Source: Streptomyces olindensis
GTDB taxonomy: Bacteria > Actinomycetota > Actinomycetes > Streptomycetales > Streptomycetaceae
NCBI GenBank assembly: GCA_000696115.1
Contig: JJOH01000091.1
Span: forward strand, 1 to 50,535
DNA: 50,535 nucleotides
Direction: 5' to 3'
Shown: piece after piece, positions 26,335 to 35,452 of the stretch
How positions within the stretch are numbered: the first letter of the stretch is position 1
Layout: each line of letters starts with the position of its first letter
The notes under the pieces: model-generated
Database searches by the model: none
What the model saw: the letters and a program-made list of their open reading frames with translations, nothing else
Told to the model about the DNA's origin: nothing
Made by a program: the position numbers and the translations under genes

Positions 26335-26568
26335 TTATGGCTGGCCAGCGGAGACGCCGAACCCCTGGATGGCCATGTAGATAAGCATGCCAGCGAGGAA
26401 CACGAACAGGATACGAGTGATGGTAAAGGCCGAGTCGGGCACTTCTTCAGCTCCTGGGTTGAACCGTCGGCGCCGGTCTCGTACCCACTCTGCCTTGATG
26501 CAGGCCATGGCCAGAAAAACGACTGCCAGAACGATGCCCATCAGATTGAGTTTGTCGAGTGCATTCAT
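26335..26568 (-). CDS. Small two-helix membrane protein in the T7SS locus
   Basis: A 77-aa protein with membrane helices at about residues 10-26 and 50-72 and a basic loop (RDRRRRF) between them that should be cytoplasmic. ATG at 26568 follows GGAG at about nine bases and is preferred over the longer open frame to 26622. It lies 28 bp beyond the mycosin gene and is the last gene of the eccB-mycP unit. No named family is recognised. The position suggests an accessory part of the secretion membrane complex. Confidence 0.75.
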   Translation of the reverse strand: MNALDKLNLMGIVLAVVFLAMACIKAEWVRDRRRRFNPGAEEVPDSAFTITRILFVFLAGMLIYMAIQGFGVSAGQP

Positions 26569-26596
26569 ACTTGTCGCTCCTGCCCTGTCTCCGTCA

Positions 26597-27859
26597 TTAA
26601 ACGTGCCGTCGCCTACGCGCATCCCGCACGGCGATCGCTGCTCCGCCCAAGCCAGCCACCAGAACCAGCCCCCCGACCACCACGTACGTACCCAACCGCA
26701 CGTTTCGCTCCTGCTCCGACTCCCCTAGATGGACCGGTTCCACCGACGGCGCCACGCCCGTCGCCACGCCGCTCTCGGGCTTTGGGGACTCCACAGGGTT
26801 GGCAGGGTCAATGTCCGTCAACGCCTTGACCGGGTCCACCACCCCCCACCCGACCAGCCGGTCCCGGCCGGGGATCGTGCGTTCCGCTGTCTGTTGGATC
26901 TGGGCGACGACCTGCTGGGCCGTCCAGTTGGGGTGTTTCGCCTTCAGGAGCGCTGCCACTCCGGCCACATAAGGGGCCGAGAAGCTGGTGCCGTTGTCGG
27001 AACAATGGCCGTCACCGGGGACGGTGGAGATCATGTCGACACCAGGGGCGGCCACGCCCACGAACTCGCCCGACTGGGAAAAGGACGCGCGCTCGTTGTT
27101 GCGGTCCGAGGAGGCCACCGCGAGGACCCCTTTGAATGACGCCGGATAGGTGATCTTGGTGTTGCCGCCGAGGCCGTCGTTGCCCGCTGAAGCAACCACA
27201 ACCACCTTGTGGTCGAGAGCGTAATCGACGGCTTGCTTCAGGCTGGCCTCAGGCCTGACCGCGTTGGCCGTGTCCTGGGAGATGTTGATGACGTCGGCAC
27301 CCGCGTCCACGGCGTAGCGAATGGACAGGGCCAGATACTCGGCCGTCCCGTTGCCCTGGGCGTCGTTTTGTTGGATGGGGATGATCGTGGCCTCAGGAGC
27401 GAGGCCGACGAAGCCGGTCCCCTTGGCCGGGCGGGCGGCGATGATGCCGGCCACCCGCGTGCCGTGGCCGACGGTGTCCGTCGTGCCTTGCTCGTTGCCG
27501 CGTTCGATCTTCTCGCCCTTGGCGTTCTTCGGTGGGAGGAAGTTCTTGCCCTTGGAGACGTCGACAGCACGGACGAGTTGGGGGTTCTTGACGTCGACGC
27601 CGGTGTCGATCACCGCTACCTGGGCTCCCTTGCCCTTCGTCTCCGCCCAGAGCTCGTCGAGGTTGACCCGCTGCAGCGACCACGGGCGGCCCTCGTACTT
27701 CTTCGAGGGGAATGTGCACTGGCCGCTGTCGTCCGCTCGTGCCACGGGTGCCAGAAGGGTGAGATGCGCCGTGGCCGCGAAAGAGGTCGTGGTGACCAGG
27801 GCCGCCGCGACCGTACATCCCCTCCGCGCTGCCAGGGTCTTACGCGCCTTGGGCCTCAT
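26597..27859 (-). CDS. mycP: Mycosin MycP (S8 serine protease of T7SS)
   Basis: A 420-aa membrane-anchored subtilisin-like protease. In ESX systems it stabilises the secretion complex and can cleave substrates outside the membrane. It has a signal peptide (about 1-42), the triad D85 (VIDTG), H132 (VGHGT) and S292 (NGTSFSAP), and a C-terminal helix (about 391-412) with a basic tail. Cysteines C48 and C286 flank the domain. The start is ATG at 27859 after AGGAGAGGG. It is 48 bp downstream of eccB, as expected for the core mycosin, hence the symbol here rather than on the paralogue at 18709. Confidence 0.93.
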   Translation of the reverse strand: MRPKARKTLAARRGCTVAAALVTTTSFAATAHLTLLAPVARADDSGQCTFPSKKYEGRPWSLQRVNLDELWAETKGKGAQVAVIDTGVDVKNPQLVRAVDVSKGKNFLPPKNAKGEKIERGNEQGTTDTVGHGTRVAGIIAARPAKGTGFVGLAPEATIIPIQQNDAQGNGTAEYLALSIRYAVDAGADVINISQDTANAVRPEASLKQAVDYALDHKVVVVASAGNDGLGGNTKITYPASFKGVLAVASSDRNNERASFSQSGEFVGVAAPGVDMISTVPGDGHCSDNGTSFSAPYVAGVAALLKAKHPNWTAQQVVAQIQQTAERTIPGRDRLVGWGVVDPVKALTDIDPANPVESPKPESGVATGVAPSVEPVHLGESEQERNVRLGTYVVVGGLVLVAGLGGAAIAVRDARRRRHV

Positions 27860-27907
27860 GTCGCCCTCTCCTCAGCATGAGTTCGCTCTCCTACGGGACT
27901 GCGTCGG

Positions 27908-29434
27908 CTACGAACCCTGTGGCTGCCGCGCCGCCGCCTCCGACAGGCGTGGTCCGGTCGGCAGGAACGTCGACCACTCCGCCGGGACAGGAGCCGGGTC
28001 GACCTGCTCATAACCCAGCCGGGTCTGGGCGATCTTGGCTTCCGTCAGCTCCTGCTGACGCTGCTCGGCGGAGGTTCCGATGCCTTTGTCGTCGCTCGCG
28101 CTGTCACTGTTGGACTGCAGGGCATAGCGCAGGCCGGTGTCGGTGACCAGGAAGACGCTGCCTGCCTTGGTCTCCTTGCCCTTGAACTGGCGGTAGAGCT
28201 GGCCGGAGCCCGGGGTGACGTAAGCGCTGGACGACCCGGTGGGCAGCTGCGCGGGGAAGTCGGTGCCCACCCAGGTGGACAAGGTGGTCGCGCCGCTGCC
28301 GACGTCGACCGAGCGCAGGACGTTGCAGACGGTGTTGCGCCCGCTCGTCGCGCTGGCGCCGTCGTTGACCGTCCTCGGCTTGTACGCCGGCCACTTCTTG
28401 CTGCCCATGAAGGTCGTGCTCTCCACGACCGCACCGGGGCTGACCTGCTGTGCCTCGCCCGCCTGCCCGACGGCTACCAGGTCGCTGCTGTTGAGCAGCA
28501 GCGTAGCGGTGAACTCGGAGATGCGGGCTACGCGGCCGGGCAGTACGACGTAGTACTGCATCCTCGTTCCGTCATAGGCCTTGATGACCATGCCCACCTT
28601 GTCGTACTCCCCGAGGCTGTCGGAGGCGCCTGCCGCCTGGCCCGGCGTGCCCTCGACCGTCGGAATCGAAAGCGGGTCACCCGTGCGCAGGGTGTCGAGC
28701 CACTCCTGTGACACCCGCTGCGGGGCGCGGCTCCGGGTGTCGAGAGCTTTGAGGAGTTCCTTGTCGGTCGGGTCGGCGATCCGGTACGCGTAGCCACGGG
28801 AGTCGATGACGTACTGGGTCCTGCCGTCCGGGCCGACGACGTACATCAGGTCGCCCCTGGCGAGCTTGTTGCCGCCCTCGGTCCTGGACCACTCCTTCTC
28901 GGCGAGGACGAATGCCGCCTTCTGAATGGCACGGCCGCCGTCTGCGGGACGCTCGCAGACCATCCAGCGCTTGGGGGCCTCCGCCTCGCCGCCGGACGGC
29001 AGCCGGTCTGGGGCGTACGGGATGCCGATCGTGGCGCCGTGCGGCGGTTTGCCGCTGTCCAGGACCTTCTCGTCGACGGTGATGACGCTGGTCTTGCTCG
29101 GATCCAGGAGCAGCTTGGCGGACGCCATGTTGAGCACCGGGTGCAGCTGCTTCTCGCCGCCCGTTTCCAGCACGACGTACCGCGTGGTCGAGTCACTCGC
29201 GACGATGACGTGCTCACCCGGCTCGTCCCAGCCTCGGGGGGCCGTCGGGCTGAACAGGCCGACGGCCCCGAACACCGCGAGGACCACCACGCCGACGACG
29301 GTGCCGGGCCAGACCGCGCTCAGTGGCTTGGGTGCTCCCTCCTCCGAACCCGAAGGCGAGGGACGCAGAAAGGATGCGAGTGTGCGGCGCTTCGCGAAGG
29401 TATAGGCGTTGAGTTCGTCACGCCGTGATGCCAT
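27908..29434 (-). CDS. eccB: Type VII secretion protein EccB
   Basis: A 508-aa component of the ESX membrane complex. A short cytoplasmic N terminus with the family-typical MASRRDELNAYTFAKRR leads to one membrane helix at about residues 38-62. A large extracellular domain of repeated beta segments follows (for example ADSTTRYVV-like and YVVGPDGRTQYVIDSRG). Two cysteines in the external domain may form the disulfide seen in EccB structures. The start is ATG at 29434 with AGGAG about 12 bases upstream. It is divergent from eccE and heads a unit with mycP and the 77-aa membrane protein. Confidence 0.93.
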   Translation of the reverse strand: MASRRDELNAYTFAKRRTLASFLRPSPSGSEEGAPKPLSAVWPGTVVGVVVLAVFGAVGLFSPTAPRGWDEPGEHVIVASDSTTRYVVLETGGEKQLHPVLNMASAKLLLDPSKTSVITVDEKVLDSGKPPHGATIGIPYAPDRLPSGGEAEAPKRWMVCERPADGGRAIQKAAFVLAEKEWSRTEGGNKLARGDLMYVVGPDGRTQYVIDSRGYAYRIADPTDKELLKALDTRSRAPQRVSQEWLDTLRTGDPLSIPTVEGTPGQAAGASDSLGEYDKVGMVIKAYDGTRMQYYVVLPGRVARISEFTATLLLNSSDLVAVGQAGEAQQVSPGAVVESTTFMGSKKWPAYKPRTVNDGASATSGRNTVCNVLRSVDVGSGATTLSTWVGTDFPAQLPTGSSSAYVTPGSGQLYRQFKGKETKAGSVFLVTDTGLRYALQSNSDSASDDKGIGTSAEQRQQELTEAKIAQTRLGYEQVDPAPVPAEWSTFLPTGPRLSEAAARQPQGS

Positions 29435-29634
29435 GTTGTCCGCTCACTCCTCGTGCGGAGCCATGGGGCACGTCAAGATCCGTCCCCCGGCTTTCGGTTC
29501 CCTCTGCTGCCTCGGTTGTCAGCTCCGGCCCCTACTATGCCTGTTGCGTGGGCCTACGTGCGGCACGGGTAGGGTGCCATGGGCCCCAAGAGGCTTGCGC
29601 TGCGCTGGATTCGGGATCATTCGGGGGTTTGTGA

Positions 29635-30981
29635 GTGATGGCTTCCGCACCGCGGGCCAGGTCGCGGTCGCAATCGGGGTCGCGTCCGCGCAGCGTCGGC
29701 CGACCAGGCCCCCAGGGCTCCGCACCGGCCACGCCTGACAGGGCAGCGACCGGCAGCACCGTCACACCTACCTTGAGGGCGCGCTCGAATCGCGGTGGCT
29801 CGTTCGCGGTGCAGCGGCTCGTACTGCTGGAGCTGGCGGCGGCGCTCGTGGTCGGCGGCTGGTGCATCGGCACCTACGCGCTGGTCCCGGCTGCCGCTGT
29901 CGCCGCCCTGCTCGTGGCACTCGCGTTCGTACGGCGCCGTGGACGCTCCCTGCCCGAGTGGCTGGCGTCCGTGCAGGCCTTGCGATCCCGTCGCCGGAGT
30001 GCCGCGAACTCACCGGCACCTCCCGGCACCGACTCCGGTCTTGTCCCTGCCGTCGAGTGCGTCCCGAGCCTGCGCACGTACAGCTACAGCCGTGGCGACG
30101 ACCGGCGGCCGGTCGGCATGGTGGGTGACGGGGCCTTCCTGACTGTGGTGCTCCAGGTCGAGGCGGACGCCGGTGCCCTGCGCGCCGAACTGAGCCGCAG
30201 GCCGCTGCCCGTGGCCCACGTGCGGGACGCATTGGAGGTGGACGGGATACGTCTGGAGTCGGCGCAGATCGTGGTGCACACCCAGCCCGCTCCCGCCCCG
30301 CATCTGCCGCAGCAGTCGGTCGTGGTGACCAACTACACGCAGCTGCAAGCGCAAGTCGCCTCACCTGCCGTCAGGATCATGTGGGTCGCGCTGAAACTGG
30401 ATCCCGAGCTGTGCCCGGAAGCGGTGGCCGCGCGCGGGGGCGGACTCCTGGGGGCGCAGAAGTGCCTTTCCCGGGCGGGGGAACACCTGTCGAGCCGACT
30501 GACCGGTGCCGGATTCCGCGCAACCCTTCTCACGGAGGAGGAATTGACGGCCGCCATCGCCACCTCCGTGTGTGCCAACCCGATGGTGACCGCCCAGGCC
30601 GAGCGTGGCGAGGCACCGCATCGGCGAACCGAAGAATCCAGCCGTAGCTGGCGCTGCGACAACCGTCGGCACACCACCTATTGGGTGCGCCGCTGGCCTC
30701 CCCTGGGAGGGGCGGGTGCTGCGCCGGCGCAGTTGGTGGCATCGTTGACCTCGGTTCCCGCACTGGCGACGACGTTCAGCCTCACGCTGGCCCGGGGCGG
30801 GCATCAAGAGGTGACGGTGGCAGGACACCTGCGCATCACAGGCAGAAGCAGTGATGAACTGACGGCTGCCCGGCGTGATGTCGAGCATGCGGCACGGCAG
30901 GCCCGGGTCGGGCTCGCCCGTCTGGACCGCGAACAGCTCCCTGGCGTTCTCGCCACTCTGCCGCTCGGAGGGGCCCGCTGA
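29635..30981 (+). CDS. eccE: Type VII secretion protein EccE
   Basis: A 448-aa peripheral subunit of the ESX membrane complex. A basic, disordered N terminus (about 55 residues) precedes two membrane helices at about residues 62-80 and 82-100. A soluble cytoplasmic domain with the EccE pattern follows (RTYSYSRGDDRRPVGMVGDG, later WWVALKLDP-like and CRSW-type segments). The start may be GTG at 29635 or ATG at 29638, one codon apart, after GGGGG. The stop overlaps the next start by one base (TGATG), so the two products are probably coupled. Confidence 0.88.
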   Translation: MMASAPRARSRSQSGSRPRSVGRPGPQGSAPATPDRAATGSTVTPTLRARSNRGGSFAVQRLVLLELAAALVVGGWCIGTYALVPAAAVAALLVALAFVRRRGRSLPEWLASVQALRSRRRSAANSPAPPGTDSGLVPAVECVPSLRTYSYSRGDDRRPVGMVGDGAFLTVVLQVEADAGALRAELSRRPLPVAHVRDALEVDGIRLESAQIVVHTQPAPAPHLPQQSVVVTNYTQLQAQVASPAVRIMWVALKLDPELCPEAVAARGGGLLGAQKCLSRAGEHLSSRLTGAGFRATLLTEEELTAAIATSVCANPMVTAQAERGEAPHRRTEESSRSWRCDNRRHTTYWVRRWPPLGGAGAAPAQLVASLTSVPALATTFSLTLARGGHQEVTVAGHLRITGRSSDELTAARRDVEHAARQARVGLARLDREQLPGVLATLPLGGAR

Positions 30982-31754
30982 TGGGCATGACGACACCGAC
31001 TGTGCCCTCGCCTCGAACCGGCGGCGAGCCACACACTCCCGGCTTCGGACAGCGACTGCGCACGGGCTTCGGTCTGCTCGGCCCTCGGCACCCGCGGCAC
31101 TCACTGTCGGCGGAAGAGATAGACGTCCTGTCCCTGCCCGTGGGCGACGACGGCGTGGTGGTCGGAGTGAACACCGAGGGCCAGCCCGCCGTGCTCGGGG
31201 TGAATCGTCCTTCGCCCTACGGTGTCGTGCTCATCGGTGGCCTGTGGACGGCCCAGGTCCTCGCTCTGCGCTCAGCGGCCACGGGTGCCCGTGTCGCCGT
31301 CGAGACGGGACGCCCGCAGGCCTGGGCACGGATGGTGCATGCCTTGGGCGGCGGGCAGAACGGCCTGTCGGTGTACGACGTCGGCCGGGTGCCCCCGCAA
31401 GGTGCCTCAGCGGGTACGCCGGTGCTGGTGGTGCGAGATTGCGGTATGCGCCCGCCGCGTGGACGGGTCGTGTCAGGCCCTTGGCAGTCGGTGCTGACCT
31501 TGCTGCCGTATCTGAGCCCGGTCGCCCCGCGACTGATTCGGCAGGCACAGCTCGTCGGTGTGCAGCGGGTCTCGCCCGACGAGGCGGCGGAGCTGGGCCG
31601 CACCTTGGCTCTGCCTCAGGGTGACGTGGGGTCGCTGCCTACGCTGCCCGACGGGGTCACGCTGTGGTGTGCCGATGGCGACCGCCAGTATGTGACTACG
31701 CAGCCCACGGATACCGAGACCGGGCTCCTGGGCACCCCACGGCGAATTGACTGA
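30981..31754 (+). CDS. T7SS-associated protein coupled to eccE, unknown function
   Basis: A 257-aa soluble protein without a signal peptide or membrane helix. It is rich in beta-strand-like segments with Gly/Val/Leu (GVVLIGGLWTAQVLALR, VLVVRDCGMRPPRG). The N terminus is disordered. Its ATG shares one base with the eccE stop, so it is made together with EccE and is a likely cytoplasmic partner. No ATP-binding or catalytic motif is seen. I recall such genes in Streptomyces ESX loci but no assigned function. Confidence 0.8.
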   Translation: MGMTTPTVPSPRTGGEPHTPGFGQRLRTGFGLLGPRHPRHSLSAEEIDVLSLPVGDDGVVVGVNTEGQPAVLGVNRPSPYGVVLIGGLWTAQVLALRSAATGARVAVETGRPQAWARMVHALGGGQNGLSVYDVGRVPPQGASAGTPVLVVRDCGMRPPRGRVVSGPWQSVLTLLPYLSPVAPRLIRQAQLVGVQRVSPDEAAELGRTLALPQGDVGSLPTLPDGVTLWCADGDRQYVTTQPTDTETGLLGTPRRID

Positions 31755-32089
31755 CGTCACGTCTCCCTGGGCTGAACGTTCCCGTCCGGTTTATGCCCAT
31801 TGAGCAGTGAGCGTACATCCCGTATGCGTCGCTTGTGGCAATCGGCTGTGGATGGAGAGGTGGGCGGGCCTGACGCGTTCGGGTCGGTCGTGATTAGGCT
31901 GGGACGGGGCGCGACGTCACAACCCGTGGAGTGGGCGTCGGTGCCCCAGGGGGAGAGCGGGGAAGCCTGTGCAGCGGACTGCCTCGGACGACCTCGATAC
32001 GCCGCAAACGACTTCGCACGACGTCGGACGACAAGCAAGGGTCGCCCCAGCACGGCATGAGGGTGCTCGACCACACCAGGAGGAACACT
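31755..32089 (+). promoter_or_regulatory. Promoter region of the EspI-like gene
   Basis: 335 bases without a convincing gene. A TAGGCT -10 box at 31895-31900 with a CTGACG-like -35 at 31870-31875 (19-base spacing) faces the EspI-like gene. An AGGAGG ribosome-binding site follows at about 32079-32084, seven bases before its GTG. A TGACGTCA palindrome at 31752-31759 overlaps the stop codon of the previous gene. Confidence 0.45.
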
Positions 32090-35000
32090 GTGAGCAGCGA
32101 TCGGGACGGGAACCGCGGGGGCTGGGCGACACCCGGCGATGACCAGCCCGACGCGGAATCCGACGTCGAGATGACCGGCGAGTTCACCATCGACTATGCG
32201 CCGCCCGCCTGGTACACGCAGAACGCCTCGGGGAGTTCGGGCTCGGGGCAGGGCGCGGGGACGTCCGAGGAGTCCAGCGCGTCGGGGGCGCCCACGGATT
32301 CCCCTCGGGCCGGGAGTCCTGCGGATTCCGGGGCTGCGAGGGGGCCGGTGCCGCCGTTGCCGGGGCTGACTCCGCCGCCGCACGCCCATCCTGGTGGGGC
32401 CGCTTCCTCCCCGTCGTCCCTTCCGGGGCAGGGTTCCGCGCCGACTCCGGCTCCCGGGGCGCCCTTCACTCCGCCCGTGCCGCCGCCCGCCCCGGGCGCT
32501 CCGTTCACGCCTCCCGCGCCCGCGCCGGGTGCGCCCTTCACGCCGCCGACGCCTCCGGTTCCTCCCGCGCCGTCCGGCGGAGGGTCGGCCGCGGTGCCCA
32601 AGCTTCCGATGGGGAGCGGTTTCGAGCCGCAGGGGTCGCAGCCGCAGTCCCAGGGGCGGCCCGAAGGGCCCACAGCTGACGGGCCCGCGGCCGCTCCGAC
32701 TGCTGTGCCGAACTTCCCCAACGGGGGGTACCCGGCGCAGTGGCCGCCGGCGACTCCCGGGGCGGCGGCACCGGAGGCTCCCCAAGCGGCGGCTCCTGCG
32801 GCTCCGCCCGCCGCTCCCGCAGCGCCTGAGGCTCCGGTCGCTCCCCCGGTTCCCGCTGCTTTCCCTTCCGCTTCCCAGGAGGCGGAGTCGGAGAACGGCG
32901 GCCTGGAGAGCGGCGCCACCATGCGCTTCTCCGCCGTCGCCCTGAAGCGGGAGATCGCGGAGCGTGCCGCCGCGGCGGAGGCGCGCCTGGACTCGGTGGA
33001 CGCGGGCCGGGACGAGGACAAGGACGAAGACAAGGACGGAGCCGACCCGGTCGCTTCCGGCTCGACCGACGAAGCACTCGAGCCGGGTGGGGACTCCGGC
33101 GGTGATGTCGAGGGTGCGCGCTCCGACGCCGACGAGGACGGCACCGGGGCGACCGAGGGAGAGGCCCCCGTCGCAGCTTCCCCGGTGGACGCCGACGACT
33201 CCGTGTCGCGGGATGACGCGCCCGGGGACGCGGTGCTCGCAGCGAAGGCGCCCGAGGCGTCCGCGGACGCGGTGGCCGAGGACCAGACCCCGACGGCCCC
33301 CGAGCCGGACGACGCGCAGCCCGCCGACACCGAGTCCGCCGACGCCGAGTCCCCCGACGCCCATGCCGCGGACGCCGCGGACACCCCGCCCGCCGATGCC
33401 GCGTCCGAGGACACCGGGCCGGCGGACACCGCTGCGCAGGAGGCTACGGATACCGCTGCACAGGAGGCTCCCGACGCCCAGTCGGCCTGGACGCCCCCGG
33501 CCCCGCACGGCATGCCGCCGCTGCCGCCGTCGTACCAGCCGGCCGCCCCGGCGCCCGCGAGCCAGTGGCCCGCACAGCAGCAGCCCCAGCCGCAGGCACA
33601 GCCCGCGGACCCGAACGCGCCCGCGCAGCCGCAGCCGACGGCCGCGCAGGGGCCGCCGCCGGTGCCGCCCCAGCCGTCGGTGCCGACTCAGCAGCCGCCG
33701 TTCCAGCCGCAGGCGCCGCAGCCCGCGCCCGCCGCCTGGAACCAGCCGGCCGCGCCGAACCAGCCGCCCGCTCAGCCCACACCGCAGCCCGGTGGCTACG
33801 GCTTCCCCCAGCCGGGAGCCCCGGCCGCGCCCGACGCCCAGGGCGGCTACGGCTTCCCGCACCCCGGCGCGCAGCCCCCGGCCCAGCAGCCCGGCACCCC
33901 GCAGGGCGGCTACGGCTTCCCGCAGCAGGGCGCCCCCGCCCCTGGCGCACCCACCCCTCAGGACGGCTACGGCTTCCCGCACCCCGGTGCCCCCAACGCC
34001 CAGGGCGGCTACGGCTTCCCCCACCCCGGCGCGCAGCCCCCGGCCCAGCAGCCCGGCGTGCCCCCGCAGGCCCAGTCGCAGCCCGGCGGGCAGCCCCAGC
34101 AGCCTGTGGACCCCCGTACCGGCGCCGCCTGGCCGCAGCCCATGCAGCACGACCAGCGGCAGCCGACCAACCCCGGTGCCGCGCCGCTCGGTTACACCGC
34201 TGCGGTGGAGCTGTCGTCCGACCGGCTCCTCAACAGCAAGAAGCAGAAGGCGAAGAGCAGCCGTCCGGCGGCCGGCGGTGGCCGGTTCAAGCTCGGCGGG
34301 AAGAAGGAGGAGGCCGAGCGGCAGCGGAAGCTGGAGCTGATCCGCACGCCCGTGCTGTCCTGCTACCGGATCGCCGTGATCAGCCTCAAGGGCGGCGTCG
34401 GCAAGACGACCACGACCACCGCGCTGGGCTCCACGCTCGCCACCGAGCGACAGGACAAGATCCTCGCGATCGACGCCAACCCGGACGCGGGCACCCTCGG
34501 GCGCCGTGTGCGACGGGAGACCGGGGCCACCATCCGTGACCTCGTCCAGGCGATCCCGTACCTCAACTCGTACATGGACATCCGACGATTCACGTCCCAG
34601 GCGCCGTCCGGGCTGGAGATCATCGCCAACGACGTCGACCCGGCCGTGTCCACGACGTTCAACGACGAGGACTACCGGCGCGCGATCGACGTGCTGGGCA
34701 AGCAGTACCCGGTGATCCTCACCGACTCCGGCACCGGTCTGCTCTACAGCGCCATGCGCGGTGTGCTGGACCTCGCCGACCAGCTCATCATCATCTCGAC
34801 GCCGTCCGTGGACGGGGCGAGCAGTGCGAGCACGACCCTGGACTGGCTGTCGGCGCACGGGTACGCCGACCTCGTCTCGCGGTCCATCACCGTCATCTCC
34901 GGGGTGCGCGAGACCGGCAAGATGATCAAGGTCGAGGACATCGTGTCGCACTTCGAGACGCGCTGCCGGGGCGTCATCGTCGTGCCGTTCGACGAGCACC

Positions 35001-35407
35001 TCGCCGCCGGTGCCGAGGTCGACCTCGACATGATGCGGCCGAAGGTGCGGGAGGCGTACTTCAACCTGGCGGCGATGGTCGCCGAGGACTTCGTCCGGCA
35101 CCAGCAGTCGCACGGGCTGTGGACCTCCGACGGCAACCCGCCGCCGGTGGCCGCCCCGCCGCTGCCCGGCCAGCCCGTCCCGCCCCAGGCTCCGTACCCG
35201 GGACAGCAGCCGGCTCCCGGCCAGCAGATCCCCGGGCAGCCCGGCCCGTACCCCCAGCAGCCGGGCCAGCCGTACGCCCAGCCGGGCCAGCCCCCGGCCC
35301 AACCGGGCCAGCCGTACCCGCAGGCCGCGGGACAGCCGCCCTACCCGCAGCCGGGGTACCCGGCCCAGCCCGACGGGCAGACGCCGCCTCCGCCCCCGAC
35401 GCAGTAA
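32090..35407 (+). CDS. EspI-like protein: proline-rich region plus MinD/ParA ATPase
   Basis: A 1105-aa protein with a MinD/ParA-type ATPase domain at about residues 757-1010, including the deviant Walker A KGGVGKT (767-773) and VILTDSGTG. About 740 residues of disordered Pro/Ala/Gln-rich sequence precede it and an 80-residue PGQP-type tail follows. This layout matches EspI of mycobacterial ESX-1. A typical ParA-like use would be ATP-dependent positioning or switching of the secretion machine. The GTG at 32090 is chosen because of a perfect AGGAGG site; the frame is open further upstream. The disordered part holds acidic blocks (about residues 305-460) and tandem GYGFP repeats. Function here is inferred from family and locus. 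Confidence 0.88.
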   Translation: MSSDRDGNRGGWATPGDDQPDAESDVEMTGEFTIDYAPPAWYTQNASGSSGSGQGAGTSEESSASGAPTDSPRAGSPADSGAARGPVPPLPGLTPPPHAHPGGAASSPSSLPGQGSAPTPAPGAPFTPPVPPPAPGAPFTPPAPAPGAPFTPPTPPVPPAPSGGGSAAVPKLPMGSGFEPQGSQPQSQGRPEGPTADGPAAAPTAVPNFPNGGYPAQWPPATPGAAAPEAPQAAAPAAPPAAPAAPEAPVAPPVPAAFPSASQEAESENGGLESGATMRFSAVALKREIAERAAAAEARLDSVDAGRDEDKDEDKDGADPVASGSTDEALEPGGDSGGDVEGARSDADEDGTGATEGEAPVAASPVDADDSVSRDDAPGDAVLAAKAPEASADAVAEDQTPTAPEPDDAQPADTESADAESPDAHAADAADTPPADAASEDTGPADTAAQEATDTAAQEAPDAQSAWTPPAPHGMPPLPPSYQPAAPAPASQWPAQQQPQPQAQPADPNAPAQPQPTAAQGPPPVPPQPSVPTQQPPFQPQAPQPAPAAWNQPAAPNQPPAQPTPQPGGYGFPQPGAPAAPDAQGGYGFPHPGAQPPAQQPGTPQGGYGFPQQGAPAPGAPTPQDGYGFPHPGAPNAQGGYGFPHPGAQPPAQQPGVPPQAQSQPGGQPQQPVDPRTGAAWPQPMQHDQRQPTNPGAAPLGYTAAVELSSDRLLNSKKQKAKSSRPAAGGGRFKLGGKKEEAERQRKLELIRTPVLSCYRIAVISLKGGVGKTTTTTALGSTLATERQDKILAIDANPDAGTLGRRVRRETGATIRDLVQAIPYLNSYMDIRRFTSQAPSGLEIIANDVDPAVSTTFNDEDYRRAIDVLGKQYPVILTDSGTGLLYSAMRGVLDLADQLIIISTPSVDGASSASTTLDWLSAHGYADLVSRSITVISGVRETGKMIKVEDIVSHFETRCRGVIVVPFDEHLAAGAEVDLDMMRPKVREAYFNLAAMVAEDFVRHQQSHGLWTSDGNPPPVAAPPLPGQPVPPQAPYPGQQPAPGQQIPGQPGPYPQQPGQPYAQPGQPPAQPGQPYPQAAGQPPYPQPGYPAQPDGQTPPPPPTQ
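33791..34060 (+). repeat. In-frame tandem GYGFP repeats in the EspI-like gene
   Basis: Five copies of a unit coding for GGYGFP(Q/H)PGA begin near 33791, 33841, 33903, 33961 and 34003. Two of them (about 33841-33895 and 34003-34057) are followed by nearly identical DNA for QPPAQQPG. Repeated, in-frame units like these can expand or shrink between strains. Confidence 0.85.
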
Positions 35408-35421
35408 TCGGCTCACCCGAT

Positions 35422-35441
35422 CGGCCCCTTTCGAGGGGCCG
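35422..35441 (+). terminator. Terminator 1 after the EspI-like gene
   Basis: An 8-bp perfect stem (CGGCCCCT/AGGGGCCG) closed by a TTCG tetraloop begins 15 bases past the stop codon. UUCG loops are unusually stable in RNA. Confidence 0.75.
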
Positions 35442-35452
35442 GTCCCCTGTCA

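Noticed and set aside
33791..34060. Tandem repeats considered as a possible CRISPR-like or mobile repeat array
   Set aside because: They are in frame, unevenly spaced, and encode similar peptides, so they are protein repeats.
31757..35416. A 1219-residue minus-strand open frame opposite the EspI-like gene
   Set aside because: Its Arg/Gly/Leu repeats are the complement of the Pro/Ala/Gln repeats of the real gene, and no domain is visible.
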